DNA of 64,000 nt from Luteolibacter sp. LG18 (GCF_036322585.1 NZ_AP024600.1:2046001-2110000), one strand, 5' to 3'; shown: positions 44,072 to 52,791, numbered from the stretch's first letter. Translations and numbers: made by a program. Notes: generated by a model from the letters alone, not told the origin.

Positions 44072-44583
44072 AAGGGATGGGCGTGGAAACAGGATGTGGC
44101 CACATGGAGCCGAGCATACGGGTGTTTCAGTTTTGGGGCGGGCTCTGCGTGGCGGCATTTTGCCGACACCACCGTTTTGGTCATCGGTTCATCGACGAGC
44201 TGGTGTATCATCATGTGGAGCTCCTGCGTGCCCCGGATCTCCCGGCATGGGATATTGCCGGCGCGAGACTCGCGATCACGGGAAGAGGGGATGCGCCTCC
44301 ACAAGAGGTGCTTGGGATCATTCCCACGGAATTGGGAGACGACTTTCACCGGTTGATCGAATGTGCCACCGAGATCGGCATCGTGGATCTCTATGGTGCT
44401 GCCACCGATCACCCGTCACGATTCCTCCTGAAATGCCTGGAGGTTCTCGACAAGCATGGCATCCCGAAACCTCGGGAGATCACTTGCCCCTTGCCCGCGA
44501 TCGTGGGTTTCGGCGAGGCGCTGGGAGAGGAGGCATTCCGGAATGCCGTCGGTCGAGATTCCCTCCCGGGTGACGAGGAATGA
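44068..44583 (+). CDS. Hypothetical protein, 171 aa, coupled to symporter gene
   Basis: ATG 44068 overlaps the symporter stop; ATG 44104 ([13 protein letters not shown]) is an alternative with a more protein-like start. A small soluble His-rich protein ([25 protein letters not shown]) with helical segments EELHRL-type and [17 protein letters not shown]. No recognised motif. It could be a cytoplasmic accessory; nothing else supports a role. Codon bias is weaker than in neighbouring genes. Confidence 0.55.
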   Translation: MKGMGVETGCGHMEPSIRVFQFWGGLCVAAFCRHHRFGHRFIDELVYHHVELLRAPDLPAWDIAGARLAITGRGDAPPQEVLGIIPTELGDDFHRLIECATEIGIVDLYGAATDHPSRFLLKCLEVLDKHGIPKPREITCPLPAIVGFGEALGEEAFRNAVGRDSLPGDEE

Positions 44584-44593
44584 TCGCAACAAA

Positions 44594-44617
44594 ACGGCCG
44601 GGATTCCTCCCGGCCGT
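44594..44617 (-). terminator. Intrinsic terminator behind second thuA-like gene
   Basis: ACGGCCGGGA (44594-44603), loop TTCC, TCCCGGCCGT (44608-44617). On the minus strand it is followed by TTTTGTTG. It lies 29 nt past the ThuA stop and 10 nt past the convergent hypothetical gene, so it may end both. Confidence 0.82.
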
Positions 44618-44646
44618 CATGGTTTCAGAATGGTGTAAAGGGGCGC

Positions 44647-45558
44647 TTACTTCTTCCCCTTCGGGTCGAGGTTGGCCTGCATTTCGGCGTCGGTCGGGGT
44701 CTTGGAGGGCACGCCCTTGGCCGGGACCTCGAGGCCGGAGATCCAGACGATGGAGTTCAGCACCACGCGGCGGAAGTCGTCGTTCTGCCAGTTCTTGTGG
44801 AAGTGGCCGCCGGTGAAGCCGAAGGAGCGGCCCTTGCCCACGGCGTCCGGGCGCTCATAGACCCACATCATGTGCTGCGGCTCCTTGCGCTCCAGCACGG
44901 CGGCACGGACTTCCGGGTTGCCTTCGTGCGGGCCGTCCTTGCGGGTGAGCGTGTCCGGACCGGGCAGGGCGGTGAGGATCGGGGTCACGCCCGCCATCTT
45001 GTCGCGGAAGCGCATGTGGTAGTACCACTCGTCGAGCATGCTGAAGTTGTTGATGCCGCGGGTGACGGCGTGCTTCGGCAGGGTGTAGGAGGCGTTCCAG
45101 TGCGGGTTCACCGACCAGTCGCTCTCGAAGTAGCCGCCGAGGAGGTCGAGGAACGTGTTGCCGGGCTCGCCCTTCGGGATTTCCACGGCGTAGTGGATGC
45201 AGCCGATGCCGACGCCGGACTTGGCGAAGGTCTTGAGGGCTTCGAGCTGCTTGATGGCCGGGTGACCGCCACCGCCGTCCGAGTAGATGACGATCGCGGA
45301 GGCTCCGTCGAAGACGGAGGCGTCCTGCGGCCAGCCGTTGTCCACGACCTTCGCCTCGACCGGCAGGCCGCTTTTGTTGAGCTGGTCGGCCAGCAGCATG
45401 CAGCCCGCGCGGTGTTCGTGCTCACCGGGAGGATGGCTGGGACGACCGGCGACGAAGACGATCTTCTTCTTGGCGTCCTCGGCCTTCGCCACGGTGGCGA
45501 AGGGGAGCAGCGCGGTGACCGCGCCGGCGATGGCGAGCAGGGAGTTTCTCAGGTGCAT
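44647..45558 (-). CDS. ThuA domain-containing secreted protein (second copy)
   Basis: 303 aa from ATG 45558; signal peptide MHLRNSLLAIAGAVTALLPFATVAKAE. The ThuA-like fold is shown by KKIVFVAGRPSHPPGEHEHRAG, SAIVIYSDGGGGHP, TFAKSGVGIGCIHYAVEIPKG, DEWYYHMRF and GRSFGFTGGHFHKNW. It is only distantly similar to the first ThuA protein at 14856; the motif GEHEHRAGC is typical of a different subgroup common in Verrucomicrobia and Planctomycetes. The gene lies 47 nt downstream of speD and may be transcribed with it. Function unknown, probably linked to carbohydrate metabolism. Confidence 0.9.
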   Translation of the reverse strand: MHLRNSLLAIAGAVTALLPFATVAKAEDAKKKIVFVAGRPSHPPGEHEHRAGCMLLADQLNKSGLPVEAKVVDNGWPQDASVFDGASAIVIYSDGGGGHPAIKQLEALKTFAKSGVGIGCIHYAVEIPKGEPGNTFLDLLGGYFESDWSVNPHWNASYTLPKHAVTRGINNFSMLDEWYYHMRFRDKMAGVTPILTALPGPDTLTRKDGPHEGNPEVRAAVLERKEPQHMMWVYERPDAVGKGRSFGFTGGHFHKNWQNDDFRRVVLNSIVWISGLEVPAKGVPSKTPTDAEMQANLDPKGKK

Positions 45559-45605
45559 GAATGGAACTGGTATGGAGGAAGGATTACGTGGCAATTGGCG
45601 AAATA

Positions 45606-45989
45606 TTACCCGACTTTTTGGCCGTATTCTGAAACGGTGCGGTGGGCATGCAGGCCTCGCTCCCGGGGATCGACCCGGCGGCCCTCCGCCTCCAGCCACT
45701 CGCCGAGGCGGGCAATGATGACCTCCTGATCGAGCGCGGGGCTGCACGAGAAAATGTCCACGGCGGCGAAGCGGTGCTCCGGCCAGGTGTGGATGGCCAC
45801 GTGGCTCTCCGCGATCACCACCACCCCGCTCAGACCGTGGGGGCTGAACTGGTGGAAAATGTCCGTCACGTAGGTGCCTCCGGCGGTGGCGATGGCCTCC
45901 AGCATGGCCGTGCGCAGGCCGTCGCCATCGGTGAGGCGGGCGAGGTCGCACTCGTGGAAGTCGATCAGGGTGTGCCAGGCGAGGGTCAT
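45606..45989 (-). CDS. speD: S-adenosylmethionine decarboxylase proenzyme
   Basis: 127 aa, the small prokaryotic class 1b type. The self-cleavage site lies in IAESHVAIHTWPEHRFAAVDIFSC: Ser62 becomes the pyruvoyl group, and His67 and Cys82 are the processing and proton-transfer residues. It yields decarboxylated SAM, the aminopropyl donor for the spermidine synthase-like gene two genes upstream. It is the last gene of the polyamine cluster, 31 nt after the FAD oxidoreductase stop. Confidence 0.95.
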   Translation of the reverse strand: MTLAWHTLIDFHECDLARLTDGDGLRTAMLEAIATAGGTYVTDIFHQFSPHGLSGVVVIAESHVAIHTWPEHRFAAVDIFSCSPALDQEVIIARLGEWLEAEGRRVDPRERGLHAHRTVSEYGQKVG

Positions 45990-46020
45990 GGGAGAAGTTT
46001 CAACTATCAGATTTGGGATT

Positions 46021-47544
46021 TCAGACAGCCAGAATCCCGCGGGCGGCCTCGTTTCCCCAGTGGCAGGCTTCCTCGAAGATGGACAGCCCGCTCATGTCGC
46101 TGTGGGCGAAACGGATCCGGCCGAGCGGATCGCGCATCCGGGCACGGGCTTCGCCGTGGATCACGCCGGGGAGGGGGCGGGCCATGGCGTGGCCCCACAG
46201 CCAGACATCGAGGTGGGTGAGGTGGTCGCGGATCTCCGGGTGGGGGCGCTCGAGGTCATCGAGGATTCCCTCGCACCAGTCGGCGTAGGAGGTTTCCAGC
46301 GCCTCTTTGCGGGCCTCGGCGGGCGACAGGTGATCGAGCGGCTGGTAGTAGGTGATGACGGTGGGGCCCTGCGCCGGGTAGAGGCTCTGGTGGGTGGCCA
46401 CCACGTAGCCGAGCGCCGGGCTGTCGCGGAGGACATTGTCCCAGGTTTCCGAGAGCGGTTGGCGGAGGGTGAGGTTCGCCACCATCCACGGGGAATAGTC
46501 GGGGACAGGGGAGGAGGCGAGTTCCGGGATGAGGTGTTTCGCGATGAAGCGCGGGGCGGCGCAGACGATATCCTTCGCTTGCCAAGCGCGGCGTGTGCCG
46601 GTGGCGGCCTCGATGGCTTCGACCCGGCCGTCCGGCGTGAGCCGGGTGACGAGGTGGCCTGTTAGAATGTCGCCGTCGAGTTGTTCCCGCAGGCGGTTCA
46701 CGATCCAGCCATTGCCCTCCGGCCAGGTGAAAAGCTCCTGCGAATCCCGCGCAGCGAAATAGTGGATGCCCGCCCACGCGGAAACCAGTGCGATGCCCGC
46801 CCCGTAGTCGTCGCGGCAGCCGTAGTCGATGTGCCACAGCAGTTCGCTGCTGGTGAAGTCCTCGCGCTTCAACCACTCCGCCATGGTGATGCCATCGAAC
46901 GCGGTGAACTCGGGATCGCGCGAGCTGTGTTCCACCGGAATGGCGAAGGCGCGCTTGCCGTCGCTGCCACGGCGGGACTTGTAGGTCTCCATCAGGGCGA
47001 AGAAGCGTTCGATCTGCTGGCGATCATCCGGGGAGATCCCATACGATGGCACGATGCCGTCCTGCCAATGGCCGCGGATCCACAACCGCTCGGAGGGATC
47101 GTGGCAGAAGGTTTCCTCCTTCCACGCGCCGGGGCGGCCAAGGCCGAGCTCCGCGAGCAGCGTGCAGACGTCGGTCATGTCCGCGGATGGCACCGGCACG
47201 TAGTGGGCGCCCCAAGGGTAGGCGGAGGTGGTATTGCGGCCGCTGGTGGCATTGCCGCCGATGTTGGCATCCAGCTCGATTACCTTCACGCGGCGCCCCG
47301 CTTGCTTCAACCGCAGCGCGGCGATCAAGCCGGACATGCCGCCGCCGGCGACGATCACGTCCGCGGTTTCGGCCTGCACCGGCGGTCCGGTCATCGCCTG
47401 TCGGAGCAGGTGACCGGTCTGGTGCGATGCGCCGACGATGCCGCCGGTCCATCCATTCCCTCCACTTGTCCGGGAACTCCGGCCGCACGCGCCGAGCGCA
47501 AGCGATCCGGCGAGAAACGCGCGGCGGCTGAAGCGGTTATTCAT
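46021..47544 (-). CDS. Tat-exported FAD-dependent oxidoreductase (amine oxidase-like), putative lipoprotein
   Basis: 507 aa. Twin-arginine signal NNRFSRRAFLAGSLALGAC, where the Cys after LALGA could be a lipobox. The FAD-binding motif is DVIVAGGGMSGLIAALRLKQAGRRVKVIEL with NIGGNATSG, then LWHIDYGCRDDYG and an amine-oxidase-like C-terminal IRFAHSDMSGLSIFEEAC (FAD-contacting). Family members oxidise amines, so a polyamine oxidase role is possible given the neighbours. It overlaps the spermidine synthase-like gene by 8 bp. It acts in the periplasm or at the membrane if exported as predicted. Confidence 0.88.
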   Translation of the reverse strand: MNNRFSRRAFLAGSLALGACGRSSRTSGGNGWTGGIVGASHQTGHLLRQAMTGPPVQAETADVIVAGGGMSGLIAALRLKQAGRRVKVIELDANIGGNATSGRNTTSAYPWGAHYVPVPSADMTDVCTLLAELGLGRPGAWKEETFCHDPSERLWIRGHWQDGIVPSYGISPDDRQQIERFFALMETYKSRRGSDGKRAFAIPVEHSSRDPEFTAFDGITMAEWLKREDFTSSELLWHIDYGCRDDYGAGIALVSAWAGIHYFAARDSQELFTWPEGNGWIVNRLREQLDGDILTGHLVTRLTPDGRVEAIEAATGTRRAWQAKDIVCAAPRFIAKHLIPELASSPVPDYSPWMVANLTLRQPLSETWDNVLRDSPALGYVVATHQSLYPAQGPTVITYYQPLDHLSPAEARKEALETSYADWCEGILDDLERPHPEIRDHLTHLDVWLWGHAMARPLPGVIHGEARARMRDPLGRIRFAHSDMSGLSIFEEACHWGNEAARGILAV

Positions 47545-49066
47545 AGCGCCCCCATTCCTCCTCGAAGTGGCGGACCAGGACCTGGTTGTTCAGGCGGTTC
47601 ACGCCCGCGGGCACCACCGACATGTCCGGCGGAAACCGGAAGCACTGCACCAGCGTGTCCGGCGTGAGATAGCGCAGGCCCTCCGGCAGCGCGTGCGGCG
47701 CGCCATCCGCCAGCGTCGCCGGTTCCGGAGAGGCGAGGATGAACCCCCATTCGCCGAACGACGGCACATAAACGTGGTAGGGTGCGGTGCCGTAGCCGCA
47801 GGCGCGCAGCGTTTCATCCACGCACCAGAACGACTTCCGCGCGGCTAGAGGCGAGGTGCATTGGATCGAGATCAGCGCGGAGGGCGAGAGCACGTTACGG
47901 AGCTTCTCGTAGAATGCGGTCGAGTAGAGCTTGCCGATCGAGAAGTTCGAGGGGTCTGGGAAGTCGATGATCGCGGCATCGAATTTCAATCCACGCTTAG
48001 CGGCGGTCTCCAGCCAGGTGAATGCGTCGGCGTTTTCGACGTGGAGTTTTGGCGAAGTGAGCGACCCGGCATTGAGCGCGGTGAGCACCGGCTGTCGGGA
48101 AAACAGCCGGGTCATCTCCGCGTCGAGGTCCACCAGCGTGATGCTCTCCACCGCCGGGTAGCGCAGGATCTCCCGCGCTGCCAGACCATCGCCGCCACCG
48201 AGCACCAGCACCTGTTTCGGCTTCTCGATCCGGGACAGCACCGGATGCACCAGCGTTTCATGGTAGCGGTATTCGTCGCGGGAGCTGAACTGGAGGTTGC
48301 CGTTCAGGTAGAGCCGCAGGTCGTCGCGATGGCGGGTGAGGATCAACCGCTGGTACGGGCTGCTGTGCGCGAAGATGATGTTCTCGTTGTAGGCGGAGCG
48401 TTCGGCCCACGCCTGCCAGCGGTCGGCCCCGGCGAAACCCGCGGCGAGCAACAGCACCGAGAGAATGCCGCCGAGCCACAGCATCCGCTGGCGCTCCAGG
48501 CTGGAGCGCAGGAAATGCAGCGCCAGCAGCCCGACGCCCGCGTTGAGCAGGCCGAACAAGAACGACGAGCGCACCAGCCCGAGCTTCGGCACCAGCACCA
48601 GCGGGAACAACAGCGAGGCGGCCAGCGCGCCGATGTAGTCGAGCGACAGTACCCGCGACACCAGATCCTCGAACTTCAACTGGTCCTTCAGCAGGCGCAG
48701 CAGCAGCGGGATCTCCAGCCCGACCAGCGCTCCGGTGAGAAACACCAGCCCGTAGAGCAACACCCGGAACGACGCCACCTGGTCGAACAGCGCGAACAAC
48801 AGCAGCGCTGAAAATCCCCCGATCAACCCGATCAGGAACTCCACCCGGATGAAGGTGGCGAGCACCTTCTCCTTCACGAACTTCGACAGCCACGAGCCCA
48901 CGCCCATGGCGAAGAGATAGACGCCGATCACCGTCGAGAACTGCGTGACCGAGTCGCCCAGCAGGTAGGACGCCAGCGTGCCGGCGATCAGCTCGTAGAT
49001 CAGCCCGCAGGTGGCGATGGTGAACACCGACGCCAGCAGCAGCAGGCGCATGCCGCGCGAATCCAT
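47537..49066 (-). CDS. Membrane-fused spermidine synthase-like aminopropyltransferase
   Basis: 509 aa. The N-terminal 210 residues have about six to seven membrane helices (CGLIYELIAGTLASYLLGDS, FSTVIGVYLFAMGVGSWL, LLYGLVFLTGALVGLEIPLLL, SLLFPLVLVPKLGL). The C-terminal soluble domain has YQRLILTRHRDDLRLYLNGNLQFSSRDEYRYHE (putrescine-site strands), VLVLGGGDGLAAREILRYP (SAM/dcSAM loop, about 287-303), LVDLDAEMTRLF and AAIIDFPDPSNFSIGKLYS (catalytic Asp). This is the 'spermidine synthase with membrane domain' architecture. The product may be a lipid- or protein-linked polyamine rather than free spermidine (inference). It overlaps the next gene by 8 bp. Confidence 0.93.
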   Translation of the reverse strand: MDSRGMRLLLLASVFTIATCGLIYELIAGTLASYLLGDSVTQFSTVIGVYLFAMGVGSWLSKFVKEKVLATFIRVEFLIGLIGGFSALLLFALFDQVASFRVLLYGLVFLTGALVGLEIPLLLRLLKDQLKFEDLVSRVLSLDYIGALAASLLFPLVLVPKLGLVRSSFLFGLLNAGVGLLALHFLRSSLERQRMLWLGGILSVLLLAAGFAGADRWQAWAERSAYNENIIFAHSSPYQRLILTRHRDDLRLYLNGNLQFSSRDEYRYHETLVHPVLSRIEKPKQVLVLGGGDGLAAREILRYPAVESITLVDLDAEMTRLFSRQPVLTALNAGSLTSPKLHVENADAFTWLETAAKRGLKFDAAIIDFPDPSNFSIGKLYSTAFYEKLRNVLSPSALISIQCTSPLAARKSFWCVDETLRACGYGTAPYHVYVPSFGEWGFILASPEPATLADGAPHALPEGLRYLTPDTLVQCFRFPPDMSVVPAGVNRLNNQVLVRHFEEEWGRYE

Positions 49067-49073
49067 GGGCGGC

Positions 49074-49286
49074 TCAATGGATCGCCGCGGCGATGATGAT
49101 GCAGATCCCCAGGCCCACGCCGGCGACGACGATGGCGAGCGAGAGATTCTTCTGCTCGATCAGCTCCTTCCAGAGATCATACGGGGTGAGCTTGTCCACG
49201 ATGATGAAGGACAGGCAGAAGATGATGATGCCGATGATCGAGTAGAGCAGGGAGGCGACGACGTCCTTCAGGTTGATGAGGTCCAT
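49074..49286 (-). CDS. DUF350 (UPF0719) small membrane protein
   Basis: 70 aa with two membrane helices: VASLLYSIIGIIIFCLSFIIVDKLTP and LAIVVAGVGLGICIIIAAAIH, joined by YDLWKELIEQKNLS. This is the DUF350 pattern ('-D-ltP-d-w-E-i-e--n-a-Ai-'), with the second half of the usual duplicated unit absent, so it is the single-unit form. It starts 9 nt after the tiny 49-aa ORF and ends 7 nt before the spermidine synthase-like start. Function is unknown but it is consistently associated with polyamine and DUF4178-type genes. Confidence 0.85.
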   Translation of the reverse strand: MDLINLKDVVASLLYSIIGIIIFCLSFIIVDKLTPYDLWKELIEQKNLSLAIVVAGVGLGICIIIAAAIH

Positions 49287-49295
49287 GGCGGGCGA

Positions 49296-49445
49296 TTATT
49301 TGTGGTGGAAGCCGGAACCATGTCCGGACGAGGAAAACAGGCGGGCGGGGGACATCGTGTGGACGAGGCTCCAGCCGCGGGAATTGGCGACGAAGAGGTA
49401 ACCGGCGGCGGCCGCCGACCAGGCGAGGTAGACGAGGTGTTTCAT
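49296..49445 (-). CDS. Small protein, 49 aa, polyamine cluster
   Basis: ATG 49445 (MKHLVYLAWSAAAAGYLFVAN) to TAA 49296. A single N-terminal hydrophobic helix (LVYLAWSAAAAGYLFVA) may be an uncleaved membrane anchor or signal; the tail is Ser/His-rich (SSSGHGSGFHHK). It fits exactly between the DUF4178 and DUF350 genes with short gaps (7 and 9 nt), which supports translation. No family known to me. Confidence 0.55.
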   Translation of the reverse strand: MKHLVYLAWSAAAAGYLFVANSRGWSLVHTMSPARLFSSSGHGSGFHHK

Positions 49446-49452
49446 CGGCGGC

Positions 49453-51360
49453 TCATGAGGTGAAATCGCTTTCGCTCCAGCGGCGGTTCTCGAAGGAGAA
49501 ATTCCGGAACTTCGCCCACAACGGCCACACCCAGATGGCCAGCAGGCAGAGGAAGAAGTTCGACCAGAACACGCCGCCGCGTTTCAGAGTGACGTGGAAG
49601 GGCATCTTCGCCAGCGCGGGATCGGCATCCGGCGCGAGCTGGAGGTGGTAGCGCCCGGGCGGCACGCCGGGGATGTCGCTGCCCGCTCTCTGACTGCCTT
49701 CGGTCCAGTTGCCATCGTCGTAGCCGTGGTAGTACTCCACCGCGATGTCGGCGGGATAGGCCTGGCCAGTGGCCTCGTTGACGAGATCGGCGTCGAGGCC
49801 GATCCATGAATTGTCCACCGCGGCCTCGGCTTCGATCCGGGCCGGGCTTTGGCCGCCATCGAGCTCGAACGACGGCGACACCAGCGCGGGCATCGGCGGC
49901 GCGCCCGCGGCGGGTTTCTCGTAGCTGAAGTCCTGGTTGAACACCACTTTCTGGCCTGCTCCGCGCATGCCGAGAACCTGGATTGCCACCAGGATGGCGG
50001 TGGCAATCAGGGCATAGCGGCTCAGCGCCGGGGCCCGCGCCGTCCACGGGTTCGGCTGGTTGAGATAGATGCCGGAGGCGGATGGCAGGTTCTTCATCCC
50101 GAACGCCGCGCCCACCTCGTCACTGGAAAGATACTCCCCCTCCGACCATGTCACCTCCTCAAGCTCCGGATAAATCTCGGAGGACAGGATGCGCGGCGGA
50201 TCGACATAGTCCGCCACCGTCGATTTCTCGCCGATGCGCACCCGCCAGTAGAACTCGCCCGCCACCGCGACCACCATCGATTCCTCGCGGGAGAAGAGCT
50301 TGTAGCGACGGCCTTCGAACACCGGCGAAATCGCGTCCGGTGATTCCAGCACCCGGCGCATGAAATTCCAGTGGCCGTTCCATTCCGTCAGCCACGCGAA
50401 ACCCTGCCACGGATTGTAGAGCAGCCCTTCGGTCCATTGGGAATACGGATCACGGCGCTTCACGCAGCCGAGGATTTCCCACTCCACGCCTTTCAACGTC
50501 CCACGTGTACCGAGCGGCAACGGCGGATTCTCCAACCGCGAGGCCGCGTCGATCTTCTGCGCCACCGCCACCTTGCTGCCCTTCGCATCGAGCAGCGTGC
50601 CGCAGTGGCCGCACACCAGGCTCTGGGTCAAGCCGGCGGCCTTCACCTGGATCACGCCGCCGCAGGCCGGGCAACCGACTGCCTCGGAATTGCGCTTCTC
50701 CACCGGCACTGGCTCGCCGTTCCAGCCCGGCACCGGGCGCAGGCCCTCCCACGTGATTTCCTCCGGCTGGGCGGACACGCCGAAGAAAAACCGCGTCTCG
50801 CCGTCGTCCTGCTCCAGCCCCGCGAACTTCCGCCCCGGCCCGGTCAGGTCGATCCCCACCCATTCGTCGTTCGGCTTCGCGACGAACGGCAGCTCGCCTT
50901 CCCCGGCGATCACGCGGGTCTTCTTGTGATCCGTCTTCCGGTAGGCGTCCTGCCCGATCGCGATCGTCGAGTCGGGCCCCAGCATCGCGATCTTGTCGAA
51001 CTTGAAGCCCGGCGGCACCGGCGCGGCCTCCGAGATCAGGAAAAAGCCCTGCGTCTCCGCGATCCAGCCGTAGCGGTCGCCGCCGAAGTCCGCGTACCAC
51101 TCGTTCCACGTGCCATCCGTCCAGCCGACGCGCAGCCGCCCCATCAGCCGGAATCCCCGCCCGTTGTGCGTGCCGCGCGCGCCGATCTGCAGCGGGGTCA
51201 CGTCCGGCGGCAGCTCGGCCATCTTGCCGATCGTCTCGACCGACGCGTCCTTCCGCACCACCATCGACTGGCAATGCTGGCACACGGCGAACACCGCCCC
51301 CGGTGTTTCAAAGGGAACCGGTGCCCCGCACTGTGGACAATCGAACTGGCGCATTTTCAT
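49453..51360 (-). CDS. DUF4178 domain-containing membrane protein with zinc ribbons
   Basis: 635 aa. The N-terminal zinc ribbon is FDCPQCGAPVPFE...CQHCQS (two CxxC pairs), and a second ribbon lies at about 229-257 (VGCPACGGVIQV...LVCGHCGTLLD). Each is followed by a DUF4178-like beta domain (LRVGWTDGTWNEWYADFGGDRYGWIAETQGF; then GLLYNPWQGFAWLTEWNGHWNFM). Two membrane segments (YALIATAILVAIQVLGM at about 455-471, and NFFLCLLAIWVWPLWAKF near the C-terminus) enclose an external region. The first gene of the polyamine cluster; the 27-bp inverted repeat lies upstream. Its molecular role is unknown. It may bind or sense something that leads to polyamine modification. Confidence 0.85.
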   Translation of the reverse strand: MKMRQFDCPQCGAPVPFETPGAVFAVCQHCQSMVVRKDASVETIGKMAELPPDVTPLQIGARGTHNGRGFRLMGRLRVGWTDGTWNEWYADFGGDRYGWIAETQGFFLISEAAPVPPGFKFDKIAMLGPDSTIAIGQDAYRKTDHKKTRVIAGEGELPFVAKPNDEWVGIDLTGPGRKFAGLEQDDGETRFFFGVSAQPEEITWEGLRPVPGWNGEPVPVEKRNSEAVGCPACGGVIQVKAAGLTQSLVCGHCGTLLDAKGSKVAVAQKIDAASRLENPPLPLGTRGTLKGVEWEILGCVKRRDPYSQWTEGLLYNPWQGFAWLTEWNGHWNFMRRVLESPDAISPVFEGRRYKLFSREESMVVAVAGEFYWRVRIGEKSTVADYVDPPRILSSEIYPELEEVTWSEGEYLSSDEVGAAFGMKNLPSASGIYLNQPNPWTARAPALSRYALIATAILVAIQVLGMRGAGQKVVFNQDFSYEKPAAGAPPMPALVSPSFELDGGQSPARIEAEAAVDNSWIGLDADLVNEATGQAYPADIAVEYYHGYDDGNWTEGSQRAGSDIPGVPPGRYHLQLAPDADPALAKMPFHVTLKRGGVFWSNFFLCLLAIWVWPLWAKFRNFSFENRRWSESDFTS

Positions 51361-51406
51361 CCAGTCTGGAGGGTTTTTCCGTTAGGGCCAATGATAAAAG
51401 GGTGAC

Positions 51407-51499
51407 CAAGGAGTAGGGACATTCCTGTCCCGTCTTTTTATATTAGCCAGCAAAGCTGGGTAGCTTTTCAAAACGGGACAGGAATGTCCCTACTCCTTG
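51407..51499. repeat. Perfect 27-bp inverted repeat with nested hairpins
   Basis: Positions 51407-51433 and 51473-51499 are exact reverse complements, separated by 39 nt. Each arm contains the sub-palindrome GGGACATTCCTGTCCC (51416-51431 in the left arm), and the spacer has CCAGCAAAGCTGG. Each arm is followed inward by a T-run. It ends 1 nt before the jetD stop codon, so it may also serve as its terminator. It resembles a mobile REP/MITE-type element. Confidence 0.8.
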
Positions 51500-52708
51500 C
51501 TAGAGCGCAGCGGCCCGGTCCAAAGTCTCCTGCTCGAAATCCCCCTTGTCCCCGGACTCCAGCATCTCCCGCAGCACCGGCCGCACGTCCTCCAGCCACG
51601 GATCCTCCAGCAGCCTCGGCAACAACCTCCGGTCATAATCCGTGAGTGGCACCGGCTCCGCCTTCAGGCGGCGGTGCATCTTCCACGGCGTCACCTCCCG
51701 CGGCGCGATCGACCGCAGTTTCGCCAGGATGTGGAAACCCGCTGGATCCGTGTCGCCGAAATGGAACAACGGCAGCTCCGGCGGCAGCAGCTCCAGCACT
51801 CGCCGCAATCCACGCGTCGGAAACGCGCAGGCCGCCATCAACTCCCCACCCTCGGCATTCCGTGCTGCCAGCCGTCGCAGGGTCGTCTTCGAATTCTCGA
51901 CCGTCAGGAAACGCGTGGCCGGAGTGGTGATCCGCTCCGCCCGAGCCAGATCCTCATCGAGATGATACGTGCCGCGAATGGCATCGATCGGCTGCGACGT
52001 CCCATCCGCGAAATGCAGGCACAACGGCCCCGCGAGCTGGACCCGGTTCTCCGACGCGATGATGCCGAGCTCGGTGAGCGCCATCGGCTGCCCGAAAAAC
52101 GACGACACCGCGGCTTCGGCGACATGCTGGCGACGCTCGATCACTTTCGAATCAAATCCCATCGCCACACTCGCCTCGCGGATCAAGGTGCCCGCCGACC
52201 ATTCACGCGAAGTCAGACCATGGGCGAGACACAGGATTTCCTCCACCGATTCCGGAGATCGCCAGCGGAACGGACGCGGTGATTTTCCTTCGGTGAAAGC
52301 CGCGGCGATGGACGCACACCATTTCGCCCACGCGTTGCGATCCGGATGGTCGAGCTCCGCAGCCCGGGCCACATGGGCCAAGGAGTTCGCCAACAAATCC
52401 CCCGGTGAGGCTGTGGAAAATAAACCGCGCAGCCACCCTTCCGAATTCAACGGCACGATCACGCGCTCGATGAAACGGGAACGGTAGTATTTCAGCGCCA
52501 GCCGTCCCGCCTTCACCAATGCCGCGGCCTCGCGTTCCGCCGTCGCCACATCCTCCCCCCGCCGGACGTCCGCATCCTCCAGCAGCTTGTTCCAATCCCG
52601 CGCGAACGGCCGCGCGCGCCCGCCCAGCCGTTTCCCCCGCGCCGCCAGCCATTGGCGGTGCAGCTCGATGAGCCAGGGAGAAGTGGCGTAAGTTTCCAAC
52701 TTGCGCAT
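51500..52708 (-). CDS. jetD: Wadjet protein JetD (topoisomerase VI-like Toprim subunit)
   Basis: 402 aa from ATG 52708 (MRKLETYATSPWLIELHRQW); ATG 52747 adds a leader with no family character. The DUF3322-type N-terminal region covers about 1-190. The C-terminal DUF2220 Toprim domain has FLTVENSKT (Glu271) and LFHFGDTDPAGFHILAKL (Asp319, Asp321), the metal-binding acidic triad of the nuclease subunit. In Wadjet systems this subunit cuts plasmid DNA reeled in by the SMC motor. All acidic residues are intact. The last gene of jetABCD, 83 nt after jetC. Confidence 0.95.
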   Translation of the reverse strand: MRKLETYATSPWLIELHRQWLAARGKRLGGRARPFARDWNKLLEDADVRRGEDVATAEREAAALVKAGRLALKYYRSRFIERVIVPLNSEGWLRGLFSTASPGDLLANSLAHVARAAELDHPDRNAWAKWCASIAAAFTEGKSPRPFRWRSPESVEEILCLAHGLTSREWSAGTLIREASVAMGFDSKVIERRQHVAEAAVSSFFGQPMALTELGIIASENRVQLAGPLCLHFADGTSQPIDAIRGTYHLDEDLARAERITTPATRFLTVENSKTTLRRLAARNAEGGELMAACAFPTRGLRRVLELLPPELPLFHFGDTDPAGFHILAKLRSIAPREVTPWKMHRRLKAEPVPLTDYDRRLLPRLLEDPWLEDVRPVLREMLESGDKGDFEQETLDRAAAL

Positions 52709-52791
52709 GGGTGCGGCGGATTGTTCGGGACAGTTCGACCGTCCCATTCAATCTCCGCCGCTCCCGCCCACAAGCAGGAATGCATGTGCGA

